Assembly (NCBI GenBank): GCA_016936155.1
Contig: JAFGPO010000132.1
Span: 1 to 44,486, forward strand
Length of the DNA stretch: 44,486 bases
Direction of reading: 5' to 3'
DNA from: Caldifarciminota bacterium
GTDB lineage: Bacteria; Hydrothermota; Tepidihabitantia; SM23-42
The position numbers and the translations under genes are program-made. Below are positions 32,454-41,250 of this stretch, one piece after another (the first letter of the stretch is position 1; the number at the start of each line of letters is the position of its first letter). Below the pieces are notes generated by a model. That model saw only the letters and a list, made by a program, of their open reading frames with translations. It searched no databases and was not told the DNA's origin.

Positions 32454-34352
32454 ATGATTAAAGTTGTGCTTAATGGCAAGAAATATAAGGTCGAAAGAGG
32501 TGATCGAATCTCCGCTTTTGTACAGAATAAACAATATATTGCTGCTCTGATGAACAATGTTCTGAGTGATTTGAACTCTCCGATCAACGAAGCAGCGACC
32601 ATTGAAACGATCGATTTCACCCATGAAGCAGGCCGGCAGATCTACTGGCACTCAGCGTCGCACATAATGGCCATGGCGGTTAAAGAACTCTTCCCTGATG
32701 TGAAACTTGCGATCGGTCCAGCCATTGATCATGGTTTCTATTATGATTTTGATACAAAAACCCCATTTTCTCCTGCTGATCTTGAGAAAATAGAACAAAA
32801 AATGCGTGAAATCGTCAAAAAGAATATTCCTTTTGAAAAAATCATCATGAAAAAAAACGCGGTCCAGGAGTTCTTCAGCCGGCGCCAGGAAACCTATAAA
32901 CTCGAATTATTAAAAGATATTGAGGACCAGGAGATCCGCCTGTACCGTAACAATGAATTCGTTGACCTGTGCCGCGGTCCGCACGTACCCAGTACCGGGT
33001 ACATACACGCCTTTAAGCTGCTCAGCGTTGCTGGAGCATACTGGCGTGGTGACGTATCGCAACCCATGCTCTCCCGCATATATGGAATTGCGTTTCCGAC
33101 CACGGATCAGTTAACCGAGTATCTTAAGAATATTGAGGAAGCAAAACAACGTGACCACCGTAAATTAGGTAGTGAACTGGAACTCTTTTCAATATTTGAA
33201 GAAGCCGGGCCAGGACTTGTATTCTGGCATCCCAAAGGGGCACTTATCAAACGGCTGATCGAGCGCTATTGGATACAAATACATGAGGAAGCAGGGTACT
33301 TGCTCGTTTCCACCCCTCATATCGCACGGGGACATCTCTGGCACCAATCAGGTCACTATGATTTTTACCGCGATAACATGTTCATCCTGCCGATCGAGGA
33401 TGAAGAGTACATTCTAAAACCCATGAATTGTCCCGGGCATATTTTGATCTTTAAATCCAAAGTACGAAGTTATCGCGATCTTCCCCTTAAATTTGCGGAA
33501 CTAGGTCAGGTATACCGCAATGAATTATCCGGAACGTTACAGGGATTACTCCGTGTTCGTGGCATCACAATTGATGATGGCCATATATTCTGCCAACCCG
33601 ATCAAATAGAAGAGGAAATCGTCCATGTACTTGAATTAACGCTGAAAATGCTGCACAAATTCGGTTTTGACGATTTCAAGATCAGTCTCTCGGTTCGTGA
33701 CCCAAAAACCCCGGAGAAATACCTGGGGAGTGATGAAGAATGGGAACGTGCAGAGAAAGGACTGGTTGCGGCACTCAAATCAAAGAATTTGGAATACGTC
33801 AGGGAAGAAGGAGAAGCAGTATTCTATGGACCAAAAATCGATATCAAGCTCCTTGATGCGCTCGGCCGGGAATGGCAGGCAACGACCATCCAGTTCGATT
33901 TCAATCTGCCGAAGCGCTTTGCCATCGAGTATCGGGATAAGGATGGACAGCATAAGGAAGTAGTGGCGATCCACCGGGCGATTTTAGGTTCGATCGAGCG
34001 GTTCATGGGATGTTTGATAGAACACTATAAAGGTGCATTCCCATTGTGGCTTGCGCCAATTCAGGTTGCGATCATGCCGATCACCAACAAACAAAACGCG
34101 TATGCAAAGCGCCTGCATACCCGCTGCGCACGCCACGGCCTGCGGGCGGAATTGGACGCACGCAGCGAAAAGATCAACTATCGGATCAGGGAAGCAGAGG
34201 TCAACAAGATCCCCTATGTTCTGGTGGTTGGCAAAAGAGAAGCGGATAAAAAGACCGTTTCCGTTCGAAAACATGGCAAAGGAGATCTTGGTGAAATGAA
34301 CATTAAAAAATTTTTTGACCTTTTGAAAAAAGAACAAGGAGGTGGTAATTAA
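32454..34352 (+). CDS. thrS: Threonyl-tRNA synthetase
   Basis: A 632-residue class II synthetase. N-terminal TGS domain (1-58), then the editing domain with zinc-like site residues His66, His70, Cys173, His177 (HSASH and DLCRGPH), catalytic core with the zinc cysteine Cys326 in KPMNCPGH, motif 2 GQVYRNE and motif 3 HRAILGSIERFMG, and an anticodon-binding C-terminal domain. ATG 32454 matches the family start MIKVVLNG; the in-frame upstream codons lie in the promoter. First gene of thrS-infC-rpmI-rplT-pheS-pheT. Its stop overlaps the infC start codon. Confidence 0.97.
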   Translation: MIKVVLNGKKYKVERGDRISAFVQNKQYIAALMNNVLSDLNSPINEAATIETIDFTHEAGRQIYWHSASHIMAMAVKELFPDVKLAIGPAIDHGFYYDFDTKTPFSPADLEKIEQKMREIVKKNIPFEKIIMKKNAVQEFFSRRQETYKLELLKDIEDQEIRLYRNNEFVDLCRGPHVPSTGYIHAFKLLSVAGAYWRGDVSQPMLSRIYGIAFPTTDQLTEYLKNIEEAKQRDHRKLGSELELFSIFEEAGPGLVFWHPKGALIKRLIERYWIQIHEEAGYLLVSTPHIARGHLWHQSGHYDFYRDNMFILPIEDEEYILKPMNCPGHILIFKSKVRSYRDLPLKFAELGQVYRNELSGTLQGLLRVRGITIDDGHIFCQPDQIEEEIVHVLELTLKMLHKFGFDDFKISLSVRDPKTPEKYLGSDEEWERAEKGLVAALKSKNLEYVREEGEAVFYGPKIDIKLLDALGREWQATTIQFDFNLPKRFAIEYRDKDGQHKEVVAIHRAILGSIERFMGCLIEHYKGAFPLWLAPIQVAIMPITNKQNAYAKRLHTRCARHGLRAELDARSEKINYRIREAEVNKIPYVLVVGKREADKKTVSVRKHGKGDLGEMNIKKFFDLLKKEQGGGN

Positions 34353-34866
34353 AAATTTACCGAAGGCAAACCACCAGATAAGAGCACAACGTGTTAAGAT
34401 CATTAATCCTGACGGACACGTTCTCGGGGAATTCAACATACGGGAGGCGATGCGCATGGCGCGCGATCAAAAATTCGATCTTGTAGAGGTTGCTCCGAAC
34501 GCGAATCCGCCGGTGTGTAAAATAATGAATTTCGGAAAATACATCTATGAAAAAAAGCGACAGGAACGGGCAGCGCGGAAACACCACCACCGTACAACCG
34601 GCCGGGAGATCCGTATGTCGTTAAAGATCAGCGAACATGACTACCAGGTGAAACTGACCAAAGTAAAGGAATTCCTCGTGGATGGCGACCGCGTCAAAGT
34701 AACGCTGCGATTACGGGGCAGAGAAATGCTCCATGCCGATCTAGGCTTTAAAGTACTCGATCGTGTGGCAACAGATCTTGAAGGATTAGGGAAAAAAGAG
34801 AACCCAACGGCCCGAGAGAACAATATCATCCACGTGACATTCCTCCCCGAGAAGAAAAGGAGATAG
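34348..34866 (+). CDS. infC: Translation initiation factor IF-3, ATT start
   Basis: A 172-residue IF-3 that keeps 30S and 50S apart and proofreads start codons. N-domain (KIINPDGHVLGEFNIREAM), linker (KRQERAARK), C-domain (EIRMSLKISEHDYQVK to HVTFLPEK). The start is most likely ATT 34348: a perfect AAGGAGG (34336-34342) lies 5 nt before it, while the in-frame GTG at 34342 overlaps that SD. AUU initiation is the classic infC autoregulation device known from E. coli, since IF-3 discriminates against non-canonical starts. The ATT overlaps the thrS TAA. Confidence 0.93.
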   Translation: MKNLPKANHQIRAQRVKIINPDGHVLGEFNIREAMRMARDQKFDLVEVAPNANPPVCKIMNFGKYIYEKKRQERAARKHHHRTTGREIRMSLKISEHDYQVKLTKVKEFLVDGDRVKVTLRLRGREMLHADLGFKVLDRVATDLEGLGKKENPTARENNIIHVTFLPEKKRR

Positions 34867-34869
34867 AAA

Positions 34870-35058
34870 ATGTCAAAGCAAAAAACGAAGCGAGGTTGGG
34901 CAAAACGTGTAAAAGTGCGAAAAAGTGGCGAAATTTCAAGAAGTAGAGCTGGAAAGCAGCATAATTTAACCTCAAAAAAGAAGAAACGGAAGCGTAGGCT
35001 CCGTCAACCTACAAAGGTGGCAAAAGCCGACAAAAAACGTGTTAAAGGCTTGATTTAG
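34870..35058 (+). CDS. rpmI: Ribosomal protein bL35
   Basis: A 62-residue basic protein in the conserved infC-rpmI-rplT position. It has the L35 pattern RVKVRKSGEISRSRAGKQHNLTSKKKKRKRRLRQ. SD AAAAGGAGA precedes ATG 34870. A promoter for rplT lies just after it. Confidence 0.94.
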   Translation: MSKQKTKRGWAKRVKVRKSGEISRSRAGKQHNLTSKKKKRKRRLRQPTKVAKADKKRVKGLI

Positions 35059-35064
35059 CCACAA

Positions 35065-35092
35065 TTGACAAAATTAACTATATGATTATACT
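35065..35092 (+). promoter_or_regulatory. Internal promoter before rplT
   Basis: TTGACA (35065-35070), 16-nt spacer, TATACT (35087-35092), followed by AAAAGGAG and ATG 35113. It gives rplT-pheS-pheT independent transcription. Confidence 0.75.
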
Positions 35093-35112
35093 TTAACTAA
35101 AAGGAGAAAATC

Positions 35113-35475
35113 ATGCCTAGAACGAGAAATGTCCCCTCTACACGGAAACGACGCAAGAAATGGTTGAAAGCGGCAAAAGGCTATTGGGGAGCCAAGCACA
35201 AACTCTACAAAACTGCGCGCGTAGCAGTCATGAAAGCCTGGCTTTCAGCGTATCGCGAGCGAAAACGTAAAAAAAGAGTGTTCAGATCATTGTGGATAAC
35301 TCGTATAAATGCTGCGCTTAAAGCCCAGGATATGAGATATTCACAATTTATCCACATTCTCAAACAGAAAAACATTGTCCTGGACAGAAAAACCCTTGCT
35401 GCTTTGGCTTATGAATATCCCGATGAATTTAGTAACTTGGTAGAACTGTGCCGCGAGCAATCAGCAAAAAAGTAG
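35113..35475 (+). CDS. rplT: Ribosomal protein bL20
   Basis: A 120-residue 50S assembly protein. The long basic N-terminal helix region (MPRTRNVPSTRKRRKKWLKA, GYWGAKHKLYKTAR) and the globular C-terminal part (RSLWITRINAALKAQDMRYS) are standard. Strong SD AAAAGGAG. Length is normal. Confidence 0.96.
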   Translation: MPRTRNVPSTRKRRKKWLKAAKGYWGAKHKLYKTARVAVMKAWLSAYRERKRKKRVFRSLWITRINAALKAQDMRYSQFIHILKQKNIVLDRKTLAALAYEYPDEFSNLVELCREQSAKK

Positions 35476-35479
35476 AAAT

Positions 35480-36475
35480 ATGGAACAGGTTCTAAACGAA
35501 CTTAAAGTCGAGATTGAACAATCGCTGCAACAAGCAACGGATGTTAATGAACTCGAGGGTGTTCGCATTAGATACCTGGGCAGAAAAGGTATGATCAACA
35601 AGCTGTTTAAAGAGATCGCACAATTGCCCCAGGATGAACGTCGTTCTTATGGTCAAATGATCAACTCGATAAAGACCGAATTGGAGAATACGCTGAACGA
35701 ACGGCTACAATCAAACGCATCCTCGCACCAGTACGATCTCCTGCTTCCCGGATGCAAACCATATGCAGGCTATATTCATCCATTGACCGGGATATTCAAT
35801 GATATTGTAACCTTTTTCACAAATTATGGATTTTCGGTTGCCACGGGTCCTGAAATAGAATACGATTGGTATAATTTCGAAGCATTGAACATGGCACAGG
35901 ATCACCCTGCCCGGGATATGTTCTCAAGTTTCTTCCTTAACAATGATATGCTCCTGCGCAGTCATACATCACCGGTACAGATCCGTGTCATGGAGAAACA
36001 AAAACCACCGATCAAGATTATCTGTCCGGGTCGCTGTTACCGTCGTGATCCGTTCGATGCAAGCCATTCACCGGTATTCCATCAGGTCGAAGCGCTCTAT
36101 GTGGACAAGGGCGTTTCTTTCGGTGAATTGAAGTGGATACTAAGCGAATTCGTCAAATGGATGTTCGGCCCCAAGACAACGTATGAACTCCGCCCATCGT
36201 TCTTCCCGTTCACTGAGCCATCCGGTGAATTGGCTATCAGTTGTGCGGTGTGCGGAGGCAGCGGATGTTCGGTATGCGCGCACAGTGGATGGCTTGAAAT
36301 GCTGGGCTGTGGAATGGTTCATCCTAATGTCCTTAAAAATGTAAAAATATCCTCAAAAGAATATTCAGGGTACGCACTGGGTATGGGCGTTGAACGGGTC
36401 GCGATGATAAAATACATTATCGATGACATCCGTACTTTTTACGCCAACGACATCCGGTTTCTGGAGCAGTTCTGA
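35480..36475 (+). CDS. pheS: Phenylalanyl-tRNA synthetase alpha subunit
   Basis: A 331-residue class II catalytic subunit. N-terminal coiled coil (1-80), motif 1 region FNDIVTFFTNYGFSVATGPEIE, motif 2 GRCYRRDPFDASHSPVFHQVE (from 184) and motif 3 GMGVERVAMIKY. An inserted zinc-ribbon-like cluster, CAVCGGSGCSVCAHSGW (Cys255, 258, 263, 266), is present, as in some bacterial PheS. No SD visible at ATG 35480, 4 nt after rplT. Its stop overlaps pheT. Confidence 0.95.
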   Translation: MEQVLNELKVEIEQSLQQATDVNELEGVRIRYLGRKGMINKLFKEIAQLPQDERRSYGQMINSIKTELENTLNERLQSNASSHQYDLLLPGCKPYAGYIHPLTGIFNDIVTFFTNYGFSVATGPEIEYDWYNFEALNMAQDHPARDMFSSFFLNNDMLLRSHTSPVQIRVMEKQKPPIKIICPGRCYRRDPFDASHSPVFHQVEALYVDKGVSFGELKWILSEFVKWMFGPKTTYELRPSFFPFTEPSGELAISCAVCGGSGCSVCAHSGWLEMLGCGMVHPNVLKNVKISSKEYSGYALGMGVERVAMIKYIIDDIRTFYANDIRFLEQF

Positions 36476-38805
36476 TGCTTGTATCATTGCTATGGCTTGA
36501 AGAACTGCTCGGCATGAAACTGGAGATCGACCGGATCAAAAAGGATGCATTGAGCCTGGGGTTTGAAGTGGAAGAAACAACCCGTCTTGCGCCTGATCAC
36601 GTGGTCGTGGGTAAGATCATCGCCGTAAAGCCGCATCCCCGCAGGACCGATCTGTACGTGCTCCGTATTCGCACGAATAAGGAGCTCTGCATCGTTTCCG
36701 CGGATACGACTATTGCGGTCGATGATCGCGTACTCGTCTGTCCGGCGGGTGCGGTTTTCAAAGACCAAACGATCGCTCCCCGGGATTTTGACGGTGTCAC
36801 TTCCCAGGGAATGCTCATAAGCGAACAGGAGTTAGGACTTATTGACCGATCGATTGGCGTGATCGTCCTGGATAAAGGAAAACCAGGCGATTCTTTTGCC
36901 GCATGTTTTGATGATGTCGTACTCGACATGAGCGCCACCCCCAATCGCCCTGACTGGCTCTCAGTCGATGGCATTGCCCGCGAACTCGCAATACGCCTTG
37001 CTATCGACTACAACACGCATTCGGTCATCAATCGACTGCCCGATGTGATACCGGCGAATAAGCGGGGAACATTCAGTCTGACGCTTCAGGATCACCGGGG
37101 ATGCCCAAGGTACACGGCACGGCTTTTCCAGGATATCATCGTCAAAGAATCGCCCTTCTGGATAAAATGGCGTCTGCATTGCATGGGTATGAACGCGGTG
37201 AACAACGTGGTCGATATTACAAACATCATCATGCTCCTCACTGGTCAACCCCTGCATCCGTTCGATCACGATCTTCTCAAAAACGGTATTATCGTCCGGA
37301 AAGCCCGTCCGAATGAAATTTTCGTCACACTTGAGGGAACCGAACTGAAATTGGATCCGGATGATTGTGTAATCGCTGATGCCGGGGGGCCGATCGCACT
37401 CGGCGGTATCATTGGATCGCCACGTGCGCAGATATCGAAGCACACGAACCGCGTGGTCCTGGAAAGCGCGTATTTCGATCCCAAGACGATCGCGCACACC
37501 TCGCACCGGCTCGGCGTGACAACCGAAGCTTCGATGCGCTTTGAGCGCGGCGGCGATCTTTATGCGGTTGATGGAGTATCCGATCTGACCGGCGATTGGT
37601 TCGAACAATATACCTCAGCCAAAGAATCTTATTATGTGAGCGCCGGGAAAAAAGGAAAACCGGTCACAATATCGTTCACCCCGAACCGCTTGAACGAGGT
37701 CCTCGCCCTCTCACTTAAAAAAACAGAGATTAAAACAATCCTGAAGAAGGCCGATGTAAAGATCACCGGCACTGATATCTATACTGCACATATCCCCCAT
37801 TTCCGCCGTGATCTTTGTATCGAAGAGGACATCTATGAAGAGGTAGCGCGCATATATGGCTATATGAATATCCCTGAGATCAGACCAGGACGATGGGGAG
37901 GACGGGTCAAACCTGATGCTGATCGCAAACAAGAAATGGCCATTCGAAACCGCCTGGTTGGCCAGGGATTCAGCGAAACGTACAATCTCTCACTGATCGC
38001 CAGCAGTCAGGCCGTACAATTCGGCTTCGGTGACTTTGTCACGTTGAAAAATCCCCTTAACGAGCGGTTTGATGCACTCCGTCCAACGCTCTTTATCGGT
38101 CTGATCGACAGCGTCAATTATAACCTTTCACAAGGGAATAAATCCCTGAAACTATTCGAGATCGGAAATATTCTCTTGAACCAGGAACCTTTCCAGGAAT
38201 GCCGTATCGGTATCGTACTGGGAGGAAAACGATATCCTGATCACTGGGAGCGATGCGATGAACGCCTTGATTACTACGATGTAAAGGGTGTCGTTGAAAC
38301 CCTCTGCTGTGTCCTCCACGTGAAGGACATCTCCTTCAAGGCTGCGCCTCGAACCGGATTCACACAATCAACAACGATTTTAATGGCTGGAAAGGAACTC
38401 GGTTACCTGGGGAGTATCGATCCACTCTACTGCAAGGAACCCTATTATTACGCAGAACTTTCCCTCGATCGACTCCTTGCCATGCGGAGTGAATCATGCT
38501 ATATCGCGCCGGCGAGATTCCCGGCAAACACACGCGATCTTTCCTTTTTGGTGGAAAAGGATGTTACGGTACCTCGCCTTATGGCATCGATCCAGAAAAT
38601 GGGAGGACCGGTTCTGGAGAAGGTCACTCTCTTTGATTACTATAAGGGTAAGAATTTACCCGAAAGGTGCAAGAATCTCGGCTTCCGTTTGTATTTCCGT
38701 GCACCTGATCGTACACTCAATGATAAAGAAGTCGACACGTTCGTCGATAAGATCGAACTGGAGATCACAAAACGATTCAATGCAAAACTTAGAAAAAAGG
38801 AGTAA
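36475..38805 (+). CDS. pheT: Phenylalanyl-tRNA synthetase beta subunit
   Basis: A 776-residue subunit with the usual order: N-terminal B1, tRNA-binding OB domain (about 39-150, VVGKIIAVKPHPRRTDLYVL), B3/B4 editing region (about 200-370), B5 (about 395-470), catalytic-like core (about 480-670), and C-terminal ferredoxin-fold anticodon-binding domain (about 680-776, FPANTRDLSFLVEKDV). Slightly shorter than E. coli PheT (795). ATG 36475 overlaps the pheS stop by one base. Confidence 0.96.
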   Translation: MLVSLLWLEELLGMKLEIDRIKKDALSLGFEVEETTRLAPDHVVVGKIIAVKPHPRRTDLYVLRIRTNKELCIVSADTTIAVDDRVLVCPAGAVFKDQTIAPRDFDGVTSQGMLISEQELGLIDRSIGVIVLDKGKPGDSFAACFDDVVLDMSATPNRPDWLSVDGIARELAIRLAIDYNTHSVINRLPDVIPANKRGTFSLTLQDHRGCPRYTARLFQDIIVKESPFWIKWRLHCMGMNAVNNVVDITNIIMLLTGQPLHPFDHDLLKNGIIVRKARPNEIFVTLEGTELKLDPDDCVIADAGGPIALGGIIGSPRAQISKHTNRVVLESAYFDPKTIAHTSHRLGVTTEASMRFERGGDLYAVDGVSDLTGDWFEQYTSAKESYYVSAGKKGKPVTISFTPNRLNEVLALSLKKTEIKTILKKADVKITGTDIYTAHIPHFRRDLCIEEDIYEEVARIYGYMNIPEIRPGRWGGRVKPDADRKQEMAIRNRLVGQGFSETYNLSLIASSQAVQFGFGDFVTLKNPLNERFDALRPTLFIGLIDSVNYNLSQGNKSLKLFEIGNILLNQEPFQECRIGIVLGGKRYPDHWERCDERLDYYDVKGVVETLCCVLHVKDISFKAAPRTGFTQSTTILMAGKELGYLGSIDPLYCKEPYYYAELSLDRLLAMRSESCYIAPARFPANTRDLSFLVEKDVTVPRLMASIQKMGGPVLEKVTLFDYYKGKNLPERCKNLGFRLYFRAPDRTLNDKEVDTFVDKIELEITKRFNAKLRKKE

Positions 38806-38807
38806 GC

Positions 38808-38984
38808 TTGGAAGAACTTACAAAACTTGAAGAAAAAGTCGATAAGCTTATCTCATTGGTTGATGAATTGAAACAGAAGATCGAGGATTATGAAGAACAA
38901 AATGCTCGGCTAAAAACAAGAGATAATGATATGAAATCAAAAATCGAGGGGATCATTGAAAGAGTCGATCGACTCCTCGTTTAG
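38808..38984 (+). CDS. ZapB-like coiled-coil protein (58 aa, TTG start)
   Basis: A small ORF read TTG GAA GAA CTT, encoding 58 residues that are almost entirely heptad-patterned coiled coil (MEELTKLEEKVDKLISLV and KIEGIIERVDRLLV). The SD AAAAAAGGAG (38793-38802) is spaced 5 nt before the TTG. It lies between pheT and zapA, where many bacteria encode a ZapB-like division protein that stabilises the Z-ring with ZapA. Identity rests on size, coiled coil and position. Confidence 0.75.
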   Translation: MEELTKLEEKVDKLISLVDELKQKIEDYEEQNARLKTRDNDMKSKIEGIIERVDRLLV

Positions 38985-39016
38985 CAATTTAATGCCGAGC
39001 GGATGCGAGGTCTGTT

Positions 39017-39304
39017 TTGAAAAAAACTGAGGTCATCGTCAACATTTTTGGGAATGACTATAGGGTCATTTCAGATGATCTTGATCCCGAACGAATAAAG
39101 GAAGTTGCTCAAATCGTGGATGCTAAAATGAAGGAAATTCACCGTGAATTCCCCCTGCCATCTACGACAAAAATCGCCGTGCTTGCGTGCCTGAATTTGG
39201 TCGATGATTATCAGAGGCGTGAAGTACAGCATCAAAAAAAGATCGTTGATATCGAAGAGAAAATCCGTACTCTCATTCAGAAATTAGATGAGGCGGTTCC
39301 TTAA
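39017..39304 (+). CDS. zapA: Cell division protein ZapA
   Basis: A 95-residue FtsZ-ring-associated protein. The N-terminal globular part (KTEVIVNIFGNDYRVISDDLDPERIKEVAQIVDAKMKEI in sections) is followed by a C-terminal coiled coil. The TTG start at 39017 is the only start giving the family N-terminus; GAGG lies upstream. The zapB-like gene precedes it and 6S RNA and rny follow, a widely conserved order. Confidence 0.9.
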   Translation: MKKTEVIVNIFGNDYRVISDDLDPERIKEVAQIVDAKMKEIHREFPLPSTTKIAVLACLNLVDDYQRREVQHQKKIVDIEEKIRTLIQKLDEAVP

Positions 39305-39305
39305 T

Positions 39306-39463
39306 TCGTTCCCTGCGGTGCCCGTGATGGGTATTTAGTCTTGAGCCAACACCCACACATCGGGAGCTACGTTCGACTATGAGTTGCACCTTGTAGTTGA
39401 CAAGCGCCCACTTTTATTTCGGGTTCAGAGACTTTTGCCCACACGGCACCGGCGGGGATTTTT
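39306..39463 (+). ncRNA. ssrS: 6S RNA
   Basis: The zapA-rny gap holds a structured sequence with 6S RNA hallmarks. The closing stem pairs CCCTGCGGTGCC (from 39311) with GGCACCGGCGGGG (39445-39457). The characteristic CTTGAGCCAACACCC segment (39340-39354) and GGGAGCTACG (39362-39371) are present, and a central bubble is followed by the descending strand. Immediate linkage to zapA is the usual site of ssrS. 6S RNA mimics an open promoter and sequesters sigma70 RNA polymerase in stationary phase. Ends are approximate. Confidence 0.88.
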
Positions 39464-39494
39464 ATAAAACCACTTTTAGGGGTAAGGAGTTAGT

Positions 39495-41054
39495 ATGACA
39501 ACACATGGAATTCTGATCATAATCGGTGCAGTTGTAGTTGTTGCTGCATTCATTCTGTATTTTTACCTGAAGTCAGGTCGGGCTAAGATAGCCCATGCTT
39601 CCCAGGAAGCAGCCCGGATAATAGAAGAGGCGAAGCGGGAAGCCGAAAACCACCGCAAATCATCCGAGATCACTGCTAAAGAACAGTGGTACCAGGAAAA
39701 GCTGAAGTTCGAAAAGGAAACAGCGTCGCGCAGGAAAGAGATCGAGAGGGCAGAAAAACGGCTCATTGAAAAGGAAATGGTCCTGGAAAGGCGTGAACAT
39801 CTGATCGTGGACAAAGAAAAGGAACTGCTCACCAAAGAACACAATGTCCAGAACAAAGAGAGGATCGTTCACGCCAAATCAGACCGCCTGGACCAAATGA
39901 TTAAAGAACAGAACGAGGCGCTTCAAAAGATCGCCACTCTATCAAAAGAAGAAGCCAAAAAGGCCCTTATGAAAAACCTCGAGGCCGAAGCGCGTCATGA
40001 AGCAGCTTCCCTGATCAACCAGATCAAGGAAGAAGCCAAGGATAAGGCAGAAGCCGCGGCACGGGAGATTGTTCTTCAGGTCATCCAGCGCTGTGCCACC
40101 ACGCACACCGCCGAGACCACAATAAGTGCCGTCCCTATACCCTCCGATGAAATGAAGGGACGGATCATCGGCCGCGAGGGGAGGAATATCCGCGCCTTTG
40201 AGAACATTACCGGGGTTGAAGTAATAATCGACGACACCCCGGAAACCATCTCACTCTCCTGCTTCGATCCGATACGCCGGGAGGTCGCGCGCCTCGCCAT
40301 GGAAAAACTTATATCCGACGGCCGTATCCATCCGGCACGCATAGAAGAAGTCATCCAAGATGCCCGGAATGAAATAAACCATGTTATCAAAAACACAGGT
40401 GAAGAGGTCATCCTTGAAATGGGGATCATAGGCATTGGACCCGAGATTATAAAGTTGCTCGGTAAGATGAAGTATCGGACGAGTTACGGACAGAACCTGC
40501 TTCAGCATTCCCGTGAGGTCGCTAACCTCTCCGCACTCCTTGCACAGGAATTGGGGCTCGATCCCAACATCGCAAAGCGTGCGGGTCTGCTCCATGATCT
40601 GGGCAAGGTCGCTGATGGCAATGTAGAAGGATCTCATGCGCGGGCCGGCGCTGAGATCGCGCGAAAGTTCGGTGAAAACGACCTCGTGGTCAATGCCATT
40701 GAAGCACACCACGAGGAAGTCCCTCCGATCTCGCCGTACGCTGGTATCACCGAGATCGCGGATTCGATCTCAGGCTCCCGTCCCGGCGCCCGGCGCGAGA
40801 CAATCGAAGCGTACATTAAACGCCTCAACACGCTCGAGGAACTCGCAGCTTCATTCACCGGCGTGGAACGGGTGTTTGCTATTCAGGCAGGACGCGAGAT
40901 CAGGGTAATGGTTCAGCCGGAAAAAATATCCGATATTGAAGCCGAAAACCTGGCAACCCAGGTTGCGCGCCGTATTGAAAAGGAAACCCAGTATCCGGGA
41001 CAGATCAAGGTGACTTTGATACGCGAAAAAAGGGTGGTGGAAATAGCGAAATGA
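39495..41054 (+). CDS. rny: Ribonuclease Y
   Basis: A 519-residue membrane-anchored endoribonuclease initiating mRNA decay. N-terminal transmembrane helix (5-24), long coiled coil (30-195), KH domain with GRIIGREGR (222-230), HD domain with His367-Asp368 in LLHDLGK and EAHHEEVPP, and the C-terminal domain ending REKRVVEIAK. SD TAAGGAG before ATG 39495. Standard length and order after zapA and 6S RNA. Confidence 0.97.
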   Translation: MTTHGILIIIGAVVVVAAFILYFYLKSGRAKIAHASQEAARIIEEAKREAENHRKSSEITAKEQWYQEKLKFEKETASRRKEIERAEKRLIEKEMVLERREHLIVDKEKELLTKEHNVQNKERIVHAKSDRLDQMIKEQNEALQKIATLSKEEAKKALMKNLEAEARHEAASLINQIKEEAKDKAEAAAREIVLQVIQRCATTHTAETTISAVPIPSDEMKGRIIGREGRNIRAFENITGVEVIIDDTPETISLSCFDPIRREVARLAMEKLISDGRIHPARIEEVIQDARNEINHVIKNTGEEVILEMGIIGIGPEIIKLLGKMKYRTSYGQNLLQHSREVANLSALLAQELGLDPNIAKRAGLLHDLGKVADGNVEGSHARAGAEIARKFGENDLVVNAIEAHHEEVPPISPYAGITEIADSISGSRPGARRETIEAYIKRLNTLEELAASFTGVERVFAIQAGREIRVMVQPEKISDIEAENLATQVARRIEKETQYPGQIKVTLIREKRVVEIAK

Positions 41055-41071
41055 CATGCCTCGGGCATGTC
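41053..41071. repeat. Short perfect hairpin after rny
   Basis: GACATGCC (41053-41060), TCG loop, GGCATGTC (41064-41071). It touches the rny stop and the first 55-bp repeat copy. There is no U-tract, so it is more likely part of the repeat element than a terminator. Confidence 0.55.
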
Positions 41072-41121
41072 ATCCCTGTTTCTCTTCTCTGTGTCATCCC
41101 TGTGAAAACAGGGATCCAGAA
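41067..41121. repeat. 55-bp direct repeat, copy 1
   Basis: Identical to 41193-41247. It contains ATCCCTGT-GAAA-ACAGGGAT, a perfect hairpin, and ends in GGATCCAGAA, the type of REP-like palindrome widely dispersed in bacterial genomes. Confidence 0.85.
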
Positions 41122-41192
41122 CATGTGCACTATCCTGGATTCCCGCAGGAGTTTATCCCGTACTTGATACGGGACAGAAATGACAAAGGAAT

Positions 41193-41247
41193 ATGTCATC
41201 CCTGTTTCTCTTCTCTGTGTCATCCCTGTGAAAACAGGGATCCAGAA
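41193..41247. repeat. 55-bp direct repeat, copy 2
   Basis: Identical to 41067-41121, 126 nt apart. It ends 3 nt before the stop of the CPBP protease gene. The intervening DNA carries the complementary CTGGATTCCCGC words, so the unit is a compound palindromic element. Confidence 0.85.
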
Positions 41248-41250
41248 TAG

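Noticed and set aside
34342-34347. GTG start of infC
   Set aside because: It overlaps the SD AAGGAGG; ATT 34348 has ideal spacing and precedent in infC.
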